Part shown: piece after piece, positions 16,595-22,577 of the stretch | Numbering within the stretch: position 1 is the stretch's first letter | Layout of the letters: each line of letters starts with the position of its first letter | Assembly (NCBI GenBank): GCA_965370045.1 | Contig: CBDUSI010000075.1 | Coordinates: forward strand, 1 to 22,587 | Length of the DNA: 22,587 bases | DNA from: CAZONU01 sp965370045 | Lineage (GTDB): Bacteria; Planctomycetota; SZUA-567; JAKLDR01 | Direction: 5' to 3' | Position numbers and translations under genes: made by a program | The notes under the pieces: model-generated | What the model was told of the DNA's origin: nothing | The model's database searches: none | Seen by the model: only the letters and a program-made list of their open reading frames with translations

Positions 16595-17275
16595 CTAGCG
16601 ATCCGCCCCGCCAGGTGGTGCCGCCTCGCCGGGCGCTTCTGCCCGGCACTTGCCCGCGCCCCTGATGAAGAGGTCCAGGATGATGCGGGCGATGTCGTGC
16701 GGGGTGCGGTCCTTGAGATCCGGACTGCGCAGCGCGGTGCGCAGCATTCCGAAGAGCAGGCGCCCGGCGATAACCGGATCGACCTGGCGGAAGCGCCCGG
16801 CGGCCTGCCCCGCTCGGATTATTTCGGCGACCTTGGCGCGCAGCGCCTTCTGCTTCTCGCCAAACTCCTCGTGACCGCCGCGATCGTGAAGGGCCTTCTG
16901 ATGATGGAAGAGGTGGTAGAGGTGGTCGTTCTCGCGGTAGAAGGCCACCAGCTTTTCGCAGAGGGTCTCCAGGCGCTCGAGGGGCTCGTTGAGGCCGGCC
17001 AGCGCGAGCTCGATTTCCGCGGAGGCTATATCCACGCTGTAGAGCAGCGTGGCCACGAAGAGCTCCTCCTTGCTGGCGAAGTAGCGGAAGAGAGTGCCCT
17101 TGCCCACCCCGGCCGCACTGGCGATATCGTCGGTGCGGACCTTGTGATAGCGTTCGTGGGCGAAGGCCCGCGCGGCCGCCTCCAGTATCATCTGGCGCTT
17201 CTTGTGCTTGCAGCAGGATCTCTCGGTGGGAGCTTCAGCTGGAACAGCGGGAGCGGCTTTCTCTTCGGCGCTCAT
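16595..17275 (-). CDS. TetR-family transcriptional regulator
   Basis: This 226-residue repressor has an N-terminal HTH at about residues 47-68 (VRTDDIASAAGVGKGTLFRYFASKEELF), the standard TetR pattern, after a CCKHKKR basic stretch. The C-terminal ligand domain is variable, so the inducer is unknown. It is the first gene of an operon with an ABC exporter, so the simplest reading is a repressor released when the exported compound accumulates. An inverted repeat ACTGAC-TG-GTCAGT lies in its own promoter just after the -10 box, as expected for autoregulation. The ATG follows AGGAGA. Confidence 0.9.
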   Translation of the reverse strand: MSAEEKAAPAVPAEAPTERSCCKHKKRQMILEAAARAFAHERYHKVRTDDIASAAGVGKGTLFRYFASKEELFVATLLYSVDIASAEIELALAGLNEPLERLETLCEKLVAFYRENDHLYHLFHHQKALHDRGGHEEFGEKQKALRAKVAEIIRAGQAAGRFRQVDPVIAGRLLFGMLRTALRSPDLKDRTPHDIARIILDLFIRGAGKCRAEAPGEAAPPGGADR

Positions 17276-17295
17276 GAACTGTCTCCTGAAGGCGG

Positions 17296-17309
17296 ACTGA
17301 CCAGTCAGT
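17296..17309. promoter_or_regulatory. TetR-type operator
   Basis: ACTGAC-CA-GTCAGT on the plus strand is a perfect 6+6 inverted repeat around two bases. It begins 4 bp after the -10 box of the tetR promoter and covers the likely transcription start. The shape matches known TetR-family operators. Confidence 0.7.
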
Positions 17310-17313
17310 TCTC

Positions 17314-17341
17314 ATTATCGCAGATTCAGGCTGGATGTCAA
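17314..17341 (-). promoter_or_regulatory. Sigma-70-type promoter for the TetR-ABC-nitrilase operon
   Basis: On the minus strand TTGACA (17341-17336, 6/6) and GATAAT (17319-17314, 5/6) are separated by 16 bp, 38 bp before the regulator's ATG. The operator directly follows the -10 box. Confidence 0.75.
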
Positions 17342-17350
17342 GCGCGCGCT

Positions 17351-17366
17351 CTGTTATGCGTAACAG
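17351..17366. promoter_or_regulatory. Inverted repeat upstream of the operon promoter
   Basis: CTGTTA-TGCG-TAACAG is a perfect 6+6 inverted repeat centred about 20 bp upstream of the -35 box. It differs from the TetR box, so a second regulator could bind here. No binding protein can be named. Confidence 0.4.
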
Positions 17367-17422
17367 GCCGTCTGTCAGTATGATACGAGAGGCGCCTGAC
17401 GCGAGCGGAGAAGGAGTGTGAA

Positions 17423-17436
17423 ACTGACTGGTCCGT
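17423..17436. promoter_or_regulatory. Second, imperfect TetR-type operator
   Basis: ACTGACTGGTCCGT matches the box at 17296-17309, read on the opposite strand, with one mismatch in 14. It lies about 127 bp (centre to centre) upstream of the main operator, just before TATAAT on the plus strand. It could be an auxiliary site for looping. Confidence 0.45.
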
Positions 17437-17480
17437 TATAATGGCAGCGTGAGCGTCGTTGCGGGCGTCGAGTAACCGGG

Positions 17481-18437
17481 TCAGGCGCTGGCGACGCCCA
17501 GCTTCTTGATGCGCTGCCGGAGGCCTTCGATGCTCCGCAGCTGGATGCCGAAGCGCTCGCCGATGATCACCACCTCGCCGGCGCCGATCTTCTGATCGTT
17601 GACGCGCAGATCGAGGTCCTCATCGGCGCTCTTGTTGAACTCGATGATGGTGCCGGGGCCGAGCTTGATGACCGTCTCCACGGGCATGTGCTTCTCGGCG
17701 ACCACCACGGACAGGGACAGCTTGAGGCGCAGTATCCTCTGGATGTTGGGGTGCAGGTTGCCGAGCACCTCGCTGGGCGGGGACGGCGGCAGGGTGCCGC
17801 CCTCGGGGACCGGCTGGGGCACAGTCACTTCGTCGCCGGCTGGCGCGGACATGGCCGCGAAGGAGCTCGGAAAGACTATCAAGGCGGGTTCCTTGGTGAG
17901 CCCCTCGATTTCGATCTCGAAGACGGCGGTGGGATAGGGGCCGCCGCCCAGCAACGTCAGGAGTTCGTCGGCCTGGCCATCGGGAAGCAGCAGCGCATCG
18001 CCCAGGCCCAGGCCGGGGGCTTCGCCGATGGCCGTGCCCAGACGCTCGGCCAATCCGACCAGCGCGCCGGCCACGGTCACGCCCAGCTCTTCGATGTCCT
18101 CATCGGCGGGCGGTGCGTCGATCTTGGCGGCGAGATCGTCGCCCTCCAGGCCCTTGATCAGTCCCACCAGCGTGGCGACCGTCTTGGCGGCCATCACGAT
18201 CGCGGCCCGGCCCTTGCACACGCCGCCGAATTCCATGCAGAAGGCTGCCACCGGACCGCCGAGATTGGCGCTCAACTCAGGACCGGGGACGGTGGCCACG
18301 TCCAGGTTCGCGGACTTGACGGGCTTGCTGATCGCCACTTCCAGAGAGCGTACCAACTCATCGACCAGTCCCTTGGCGGCCGAAGCCATGACCATGGCCG
18401 GGTCGGGGGGAGCGCTGCTGCCCAGGGGCGCCGTCAC
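17481..18437 (-). CDS. fliN: FliN/FliY-type flagellar motor switch protein with long N-terminal domain
   Basis: This 318-residue protein ends in a SpoA domain (about 224-303: HPNIQRILRLKLSLSVVVAEKHMPVETVIKLGPGTIIEFNK...IIGERFGIQLRSI), the FliN signature of the C-ring of the flagellar switch. Plain FliN is far shorter. Residues 18-197 resemble the CheC/CheX-like phosphatase fold of FliY, but IEELGVTVAGALVG (115-128) has Val where CheC carries the catalytic Asn, and no other E-x2-N pair is visible. A Pro-rich linker (200-222) joins the parts. I chose GTG 18437, which overlaps the fliM TGA (GTGA); an in-frame upstream extension only shadows fliM. It assembles with FliM at the cytoplasmic face of the motor. 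Confidence 0.88.
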   Translation of the reverse strand: MTAPLGSSAPPDPAMVMASAAKGLVDELVRSLEVAISKPVKSANLDVATVPGPELSANLGGPVAAFCMEFGGVCKGRAAIVMAAKTVATLVGLIKGLEGDDLAAKIDAPPADEDIEELGVTVAGALVGLAERLGTAIGEAPGLGLGDALLLPDGQADELLTLLGGGPYPTAVFEIEIEGLTKEPALIVFPSSFAAMSAPAGDEVTVPQPVPEGGTLPPSPPSEVLGNLHPNIQRILRLKLSLSVVVAEKHMPVETVIKLGPGTIIEFNKSADEDLDLRVNDQKIGAGEVVIIGERFGIQLRSIEGLRQRIKKLGVASA

Positions 18438-19432
18438 AGCCTGTCCTCCGGCCTGGCCGGACGGAGTATCTGGAAGGCCTTCTTGCCGTGATAGGTGCCG
18501 GCTCGCCCCAGGAACTTGGGCTTGCCCGAGACGGTGAGCATCAGCGGGGAACTGGCCGGCTTGTCGGTGACCAGCACTTGCCCGGGCGAGAGCTCGAGGA
18601 GTTGGCGCACACTGATGTCGGTTTCGGCCAGGTACCCGGTGACCTCCAGGGACGCGGCTTTCAGACTGCGCTTGACGTAGTCCTGGGCCTCGCTGATCTC
18701 CACGCCCTTGCGGCGCTGGCTGTACCAGCTCTGCACCGTGCTGAAGGCGGTCATCACCGGCTCGATCACCGGGTAGGGGATGCACAGGTTCATCATCCCG
18801 GAGATCTCGCCCATGCGCACCTCGAAGCTGATCAGGACGACGACCTCGTTGGGGGCCACGATGGGCAGCAGCTGCGGGTTGGACTCGGTCTGGACTATGG
18901 CGAAGTCCAGGGCCTTGATGGGCGCCCAGGTCTCGCGGAGGTGAACCAGGATGCGCTCGTTGATGCGCCCGAAGAGTTTGGTCTCGATGTCAGTCATTTC
19001 CCGCTCGAGGACCGAGCCGGTGCCGGCGTCGCCGCCCAGCAGCTTGTCCACGAAGGGGAAAACGATGGAGGGGTTGATTTCCAGGACTATCTTGCCTTCC
19101 AGCGGCTCGGCGGTGAGCAGGTTGAAGCAGGTGGGATTGGGCAGGCTCATGATGAACTCGGAGTAGGTGAGCTGCTCCACGGTGGTCAGCTTGCAGTCCA
19201 CAATGGTCCGCAGGTAGCCGGAGAGCGTGGCCGCCAGGTTGCGGGCCATGACCTCGTGATGGGTCTCCAGCGCGCGCATCTGGTCCTTGCTGACGCGCTC
19301 GGGACGCTTGAAGTCGTAGACCGAAACCTCGCGGGCCGGGCCCTGCTCGGCCTCGCTGGCCAGGTCCATGCTGACTTCGCTGACCGCGCTGAGCAGGGCG
19401 TCGACTTCGTTCTGAGAGAGTACCTCAGGCAC
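18434..19432 (-). CDS. fliM: Flagellar motor switch protein FliM
   Basis: This 332-residue protein matches FliM in length and order. The N-terminal LSQNEVDALLSAV (5-17) is the CheY-P binding peptide. The middle domain carries LLGGDAGTG, the conserved Gly-rich loop, and MTDIETKLFGRI. The C-terminal SpoA domain includes VRQLLELSPGQVLVTDKP. FliM joins CheY-P to the rotor and decides rotation direction, so the organism is probably motile and chemotactic. The start is a GTG, 3 bp after the stop of the upstream membrane-protein gene. The stop overlaps the fliN start, so fliM and fliN are coupled. Confidence 0.95.
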   Translation of the reverse strand: MPEVLSQNEVDALLSAVSEVSMDLASEAEQGPAREVSVYDFKRPERVSKDQMRALETHHEVMARNLAATLSGYLRTIVDCKLTTVEQLTYSEFIMSLPNPTCFNLLTAEPLEGKIVLEINPSIVFPFVDKLLGGDAGTGSVLEREMTDIETKLFGRINERILVHLRETWAPIKALDFAIVQTESNPQLLPIVAPNEVVVLISFEVRMGEISGMMNLCIPYPVIEPVMTAFSTVQSWYSQRRKGVEISEAQDYVKRSLKAASLEVTGYLAETDISVRQLLELSPGQVLVTDKPASSPLMLTVSGKPKFLGRAGTYHGKKAFQILRPARPEDRL

Positions 19433-19435
19433 GCT

Positions 19436-19792
19436 TCACCTCTCCTGGCTGTGCCGCCGGATCTCCGGCGGCGGTTCGGGGACCTGGAACTCCCCGGGAG
19501 CGCCCATCCCCTCGCCGCGGGCGGCGGCCTCCCAGGCCTGGCGGTCGTTGCCTTGGAGGGCCTTGCGGTCCCGGCGCATGTGCGAGATGCGCTCGAGCCG
19601 GGCGGCCAGCTTGGCCCGGGCACGCGCCAGCCGCCCGCGTGCGCTGGCCGCCTCGCGGCGGGCGGGTTCGACCACCGCGAGGTACACCCCGGCGGAGACC
19701 AGCACGAACAGGATCCAGTAAATCTCGGGCCTTCCCGATCCGGTTCCCTCGCGCCTGGGCTCGCCCATGGCCTCCCCCATTCGTGGCCGCAT
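19436..19792 (-). CDS. Single-pass coiled-coil membrane protein, FtsB/DivIC-like
   Basis: This 118-residue protein has a short cytoplasmic N-terminus, one membrane segment (IYWILFVLVSAGVYLAVV, 24-41), an Arg/Ala-rich coiled coil (about 46-80), then QAWEAAARGEGMGAPGEFQVPEPP. That order, and the final block, match the septum-formation-initiator family (FtsB/DivIC: ...E..AR..LG...PGE), which links division proteins in the periplasm. Identity is weak, so an unrelated flagellar accessory membrane protein is possible. ATG 19792 has GGTGGAGG just upstream; ATG 19813 is an alternative. It sits 3 bp before fliM and is probably in its operon. Confidence 0.6.
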   Translation of the reverse strand: MRPRMGEAMGEPRREGTGSGRPEIYWILFVLVSAGVYLAVVEPARREAASARGRLARARAKLAARLERISHMRRDRKALQGNDRQAWEAAARGEGMGAPGEFQVPEPPPEIRRHSQER

Positions 19793-19827
19793 CGCGCCTC
19801 CACCGGGAGCCATGCTGGCACACTTCT

Positions 19828-19833
19828 ATTATA
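19828..19833 (-). promoter_or_regulatory. Possible -10 box for the fliM operon
   Basis: TATAAT lies on the minus strand 35 bp before the chosen start of the first gene. No good -35 hexamer stands at the right distance, so an activator or another sigma factor might be needed. Confidence 0.3.
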
Positions 19834-19957
19834 TATCGGCGCGGGAGCCGCTGACGTTAAATACGTCCGATAATATTCGGGCTGACGGGTAGGCGGTCGC
19901 CGGGGAGGGGTGCCGCCGGGCGGCCGATGTCCATGCATGGTGCGAGGTGCTGGTGCT

Positions 19958-21145
19958 CTAAGCGGACCCCTGGCCAGGGCCGTCGCGCGCCCGGGATCCA
20001 GTGTCTGGGCCCACTTTGTGCTCGCGGCGATTGATCGTGCTTTCGCCGACATCCGTTTCCCGCGGGCCAGCCGCTTGGCTGGTTGGTCTCGGACGCGGCG
20101 GTTCCTGCTGGTTAACCTTTGCGGTCCCCCTCGCGGACAAAACGTCCGTGGCGACACGCCACGCGCCAGGGATGGCGACTACGGCCTGAGCCAGGGATGA
20201 CGGATATGTTCCCGCGCCTTCCCCCACGCTTTCGACCGCGCGATTCGGGGGTTGATTGGTTTGCGCCCAATGCATATGCCGGCGATGCACCAGCAGCGTC
20301 CGCGCGGCGCGGGCGGCGAGGTTTCGGTCGGGGTCGAACGCGAGGTCGGTGAGCTTCCTGATTGCGCGGGCCGCATAGAAGCGCGCGGTTTCAAGACGCG
20401 CGGTGCGCCAGCAGCGGTCCCAGGCTCTTGCGTACAGGAACGGCCAGCGCTCGACTTCTTCGTGATGGTAGCCGATCTCCGCGGCTGTCGAGAGCAGGTC
20501 TTCCCCCTGCGCGCGGCAGCAGGCCAGCTGGATGATGGGGACGCGCAGCTCTTCGGGCGGGTCACCAACCGACATCACCACAGAGTACACGGAGGACACG
20601 GAGTCGCACGGAGGACCATCCAGGTTATCCGCGGCGGTGAACTCGGCTGAATCGGGGCTGTCAATCCGCGACCCAAGCTCGGTCCTCTGCGCTTCCCTCT
20701 GTGTACTCTGTGTCCTCTGTGGTAAGTATCTTCGTCTTCGTCTTTCGATGTGCCTGCGATGCACCAGCAGTTCGCGCGCGGCCTTCTCGGCGGCGTGGAC
20801 GTCTTCGCCTTCCAGGAGCACGTTGAGCGCCTTGAACATCTGGCCTTCGGCCTCCTGAAGCGCGAGCTTCTCGGCGTGCTTGTACAGCGGCTCCCAAATC
20901 TCCGGATGGTCAAAGGGCAGCCGGCCGAGGTCGGCCGCGGTGTGCGGAGTCCGCGCGGCGATTGTCTTCCATGAAATGCCCTGGGCGCGCATCCGCGCGG
21001 CGTGAATGAGGACCTCAGTGGTCAGAGGTCCGTGGTCAGTGTTCAGCGGCGCCGGCCGGGCCGGCGCGGGCTCCCGGCTGGCGGTGTCCTTTATCACGGA
21101 ATCCGCTCCCCCCATAATTGGCCACTGGCCACGAATCACTGACAA
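19958..21145 (-). CDS. Duplicated HTH/helical-unit protein built on repeat insertions
   Basis: This 395-codon frame holds two related units of about 90 residues, 43-132 and 201-290. Each starts with an HTH-like helix set (ARMRAQGISWKTIAA; CCRAQGEDLLSTAAEI), has a W/P-containing centre (HPEIWEPLYKHAE; WPFLYARAWDRCW), and ends in nearly identical helices (AARELLVHRRH; AARTLLVHRRH). The linker 141-190 is a 147-bp inverted-repeat element read in frame. The first 42 residues also come from an inverted-repeat element, and residues 312-327 from a 47-bp dispersed repeat. I do not recognise a named family; the units look like DNA-binding plus HEAT-like helices. The open frame across 1.2 kb argues that it is expressed, but it may be a decaying gene. 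Confidence 0.55.
   Translation of the reverse strand: MSVIRGQWPIMGGADSVIKDTASREPAPARPAPLNTDHGPLTTEVLIHAARMRAQGISWKTIAARTPHTAADLGRLPFDHPEIWEPLYKHAEKLALQEAEGQMFKALNVLLEGEDVHAAEKAARELLVHRRHIERRRRRYLPQRTQSTQREAQRTELGSRIDSPDSAEFTAADNLDGPPCDSVSSVYSVVMSVGDPPEELRVPIIQLACCRAQGEDLLSTAAEIGYHHEEVERWPFLYARAWDRCWRTARLETARFYAARAIRKLTDLAFDPDRNLAARAARTLLVHRRHMHWAQTNQPPNRAVESVGEGAGTYPSSLAQAVVAIPGAWRVATDVLSARGTAKVNQQEPPRPRPTSQAAGPRETDVGESTINRREHKVGPDTGSRARDGPGQGSA
20164..20210 (+). repeat. 47-bp direct repeat, copy 1
   Basis: This copy matches 21710-21756 at 43 of 47 positions, same orientation. It starts with the small hairpin CGCCA-GGGA-TGGCG. It lies inside the 3' part of the 395-codon frame. Confidence 0.85.
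20577..20723. mobile_element. 147-bp inverted-repeat element of the ACCACAGAGGACACAGAG type
   Basis: Imperfect inverted arms of about 40 bp, starting ACCACAGAGTACACGGAG on the left and ACCACAGAGGACACAGAG when the right end is reversed, enclose about 67 bp of unique sequence. The arms have a 9-bp rhythm (GAGGACACA). This repeat type is widespread in diverse bacterial genomes as non-coding dispersed sequence. Its length, 49 codons exactly, leaves the surrounding reading frame open. Confidence 0.8.
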
Positions 21146-21150
21146 CTGCT
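21016..21150. mobile_element. Second small inverted-repeat element (GTCAGTG type)
   Basis: The left arm (about 21016-21046, GTGGTCAGAGGTCCGTGGTC) and the reversed right arm (about 21115-21150, GTCAGTGATTCGTGGCCAGT) align over about 27 bp with several mismatches. Such GGTCAGTG-rich repeats are common dispersed sequences. The right arm contains the ATG of the 395-codon frame. Confidence 0.6.
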
Positions 21151-21152
21151 AT

Positions 21153-21181
21153 ATTATATACCGAACACCCCCGAATGTCAA
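21153..21181 (-). promoter_or_regulatory. Perfect consensus sigma-70 promoter
   Basis: On the minus strand TTGACA (21181-21176) and TATAAT (21158-21153) are exactly 17 bp apart, with AT-rich sequence upstream. Transcription should begin near 21146, next to the ATG at 21145, implying a leaderless or nearly leaderless message. Confidence 0.75.
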
Positions 21182-21395
21182 GCAGATAATACAGAATACT
21201 GTGGAGAAAATGCAAATGACTGGCGTAGGGGTGCTTATGTGCGCGAAAAGGCGGGGTTCAGGACGGAAAGCGTTGGTTGAGAGAGCCTGTAAACAGAACT
21301 TCCGGTTTGGGGTTGACTCCGGGGCTTCGGCGGGGCATATTTGTAGAGGGGAAACCGTGAGCGGGGGGCGGGAAATCGGGCGAGGTAATTGATGT
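21182..21395. other. Stretch without a recognised gene
   Basis: No reading frame here has a convincing start, ribosome site or protein family. The first 60 bp are AT-rich and lie upstream of the consensus promoter; the rest is GC-rich and ends at the LacI-type remnant. I see no tRNA or clear terminator. Confidence 0.5.
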
Positions 21396-21575
21396 ATCCT
21401 GTCCCCGGAGATTCTGGAAGCCGACTACCCGCGCTTCAGCGGGCCGCGCGTGGACTTCGAGGAGATGGGCCGTCTGGCCGCGCGCCTCCTGGACGAGCCC
21501 AGGCATCCGTCCCGGCACGTGCGCGTCCCCGCGCCGTGGGTCGAGGCCGGCAGCGTAGCGCCGCCGGGGAAGTAA
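21396..21575 (+). pseudogene. C-terminal remnant of a LacI-type regulator
   Basis: The 60 codons in this frame read ILSPEILEADYPRFSGPRVD then FEEMGRLAARLLDEP...PSRHVRVPAPWVEAGSVAPPG and a TAA stop. This matches the closing part of LacI/GalR sugar-binding domains, where VDFEEMGRLAARLLLE and a final V..GS.APP are typical. An in-frame TGA lies just upstream (21390-21392) with no start codon between, and the HTH and most of the ligand domain are missing. It is a truncated leftover, probably of a rearrangement around the nearby repeats. Confidence 0.7.
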
Positions 21576-21984
21576 CGTCCGTGCCGTTGGCTGGAGCGGC
21601 CCCTGGCAGGGACCATCACGGGGACGAAAAGAGGCGGAAGCGGCGGAGGGACGCACCGTGCCTATGGCACGGGCCGGCCCGGAGCGGCGAGCGACTTTAA
21701 GCGAGCCGTCGCCAGGGATGGCGACTGAGGCCTGAGCCACGGATGGCGGATATGTTAAGGCGCTAATCCCCCCACCTCTTGACCCTGCCCGGCGGGGAGG
21801 CTGTCCCAGCATCATATGAACGCGTCCGCGCCCCCAACCGACTCCAGACTCGCAACTTCGTTGCGACCCTTGACTTCCCTCCCCGGAGGGCCATACTTGA
21901 CGGGAGGAATGGGGACAGGGGGCGGCGGGGGCTTGAAAAGAATGGGTAAACTGTCTCCAGATTACCAATGGGGGTTGAGGAATC
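21576..21984. other. Repeat-rich stretch without a gene
   Basis: This stretch holds hairpins CCGTGCC-TAT-GGCACGG (21656-21672) and TCGCAAC-TTC-GTTGCGA (21850-21866), an inverted repeat CCCTCC-CC-GGAGGG (21877-21890), and the second 47-bp repeat. A long minus-strand frame crosses it but shows no family features. Confidence 0.6.
21710..21756 (+). repeat. 47-bp direct repeat, copy 2
   Basis: This copy matches 20164-20210 at 43 of 47 positions in the same orientation, about 1.5 kb away. Here it is in non-coding sequence. Confidence 0.85.
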
Positions 21985-22491
21985 ATGGATCAGCATTACC
22001 TGAAATCATCGTTTCGAGAAAAACTAATCGAGCATTTGTTCATCGGTGAGTTGCTTAAGCATTCATGGGTTGACGGTAGCTGTTCGCTCGAATTCGCAAA
22101 ACCTGAAGTCGATAACCACGGCTATGATCTGATCGCAGAACAGAATGGGATTATTCGTCACATACAATTAAAGGCTTCCCACCTTAAGGCGCGAGTAGCA
22201 AGACAGAAGGTGCATCTCGCTTTGTCGAGCAAGCCATCTGGCTGCGTCATCTGGGTATTGTTTGATGAGCAATCGATGGAATTGGGGCCGTTTCTATTCT
22301 TCGGTGGCACACCCGGTTCACGACTTCCAAACCTAGACGGCTTTAGGGTGGCTAAGCATACTAAGGCCAACGCAGAAGGGGTGAAAGCTGAGCGCCCAGA
22401 AATTCGAGAAGTACCCAAAGGCCAATTCCAAGAATATGAGACGATACGGGAAATTTATGAGTTGCTGTTCAGGAACGCGAAACCACGCTAA
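21985..22491 (+). CDS. Small PD-(D/E)XK nuclease-like protein
   Basis: This 168-residue protein starts with a helix containing E22 (REKLIEHLFIGELLKHSW). It then shows the nuclease-like strand pattern FAKPEVDNHGYDLIAEQNG (D48) and IIRHIQLKAS (Q61, K63), the D...QxK core of the PD-(D/E)XK superfamily. I recognise this type as a widespread uncharacterised family; restriction or repair roles are conjecture. The ATG has GAGG 5 bp upstream. The base composition is clearly lower in GC than the rest of the window (mid-40s percent by eye), and it sits next to repeats and a gene remnant, which suggests horizontal transfer. No methylase or helicase partner is visible before the window ends. Confidence 0.7.
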   Translation: MDQHYLKSSFREKLIEHLFIGELLKHSWVDGSCSLEFAKPEVDNHGYDLIAEQNGIIRHIQLKASHLKARVARQKVHLALSSKPSGCVIWVLFDEQSMELGPFLFFGGTPGSRLPNLDGFRVAKHTKANAEGVKAERPEIREVPKGQFQEYETIREIYELLFRNAKPR

Positions 22492-22492
22492 T

Positions 22493-22520
22493 TCAGCCGA
22501 CACAAGACCCGTGCGGCTGA
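22493..22520. repeat. Inverted repeat after the nuclease-like gene
   Basis: TCAGCCG (22493-22499) and CGGCTGA (22514-22520) form a 7-bp stem with a 14-nt loop directly after the stop. There is no T-run, so it is more likely an RNA-stabilising or binding structure than a terminator. Confidence 0.4.
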
Positions 22521-22557
22521 TTAGCAATGGTTGCGCTAGAGCATTTTAGCATTGAGT

Positions 22558-22577
22558 AACTCCGTAGCCGGAGTTTT
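22558..22577 (+). terminator. Likely Rho-independent terminator
   Basis: AACTCCG-TAGC-CGGAGTT forms a 7-bp stem followed by TT, about 67 bp after the nuclease-like gene's stop. The T-run is short, so it may be weak. Confidence 0.5.

Noticed and set aside
17437..17475. Tiny plus-strand frame (GTG to TAA, 8 codons) after TATAAT
   Set aside because: There is no good -35 box or ribosome site, and the few codons run straight toward the convergent 3' end of fliN.
18488..19873. 461-codon plus-strand frame opposite fliM
   Set aside because: FliM is certain, and the antisense frame shows no family pattern or ribosome site.
20577..20723. Repeat arms considered as a CRISPR array
   Set aside because: There are only two inverted arms with no regular direct repeats and spacers.
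21258..21986. 242-codon minus-strand frame over the LacI remnant and hairpins
   Set aside because: It crosses a dispersed 47-bp repeat and hairpins and lies opposite the LacI-like remnant, with no domain seen.
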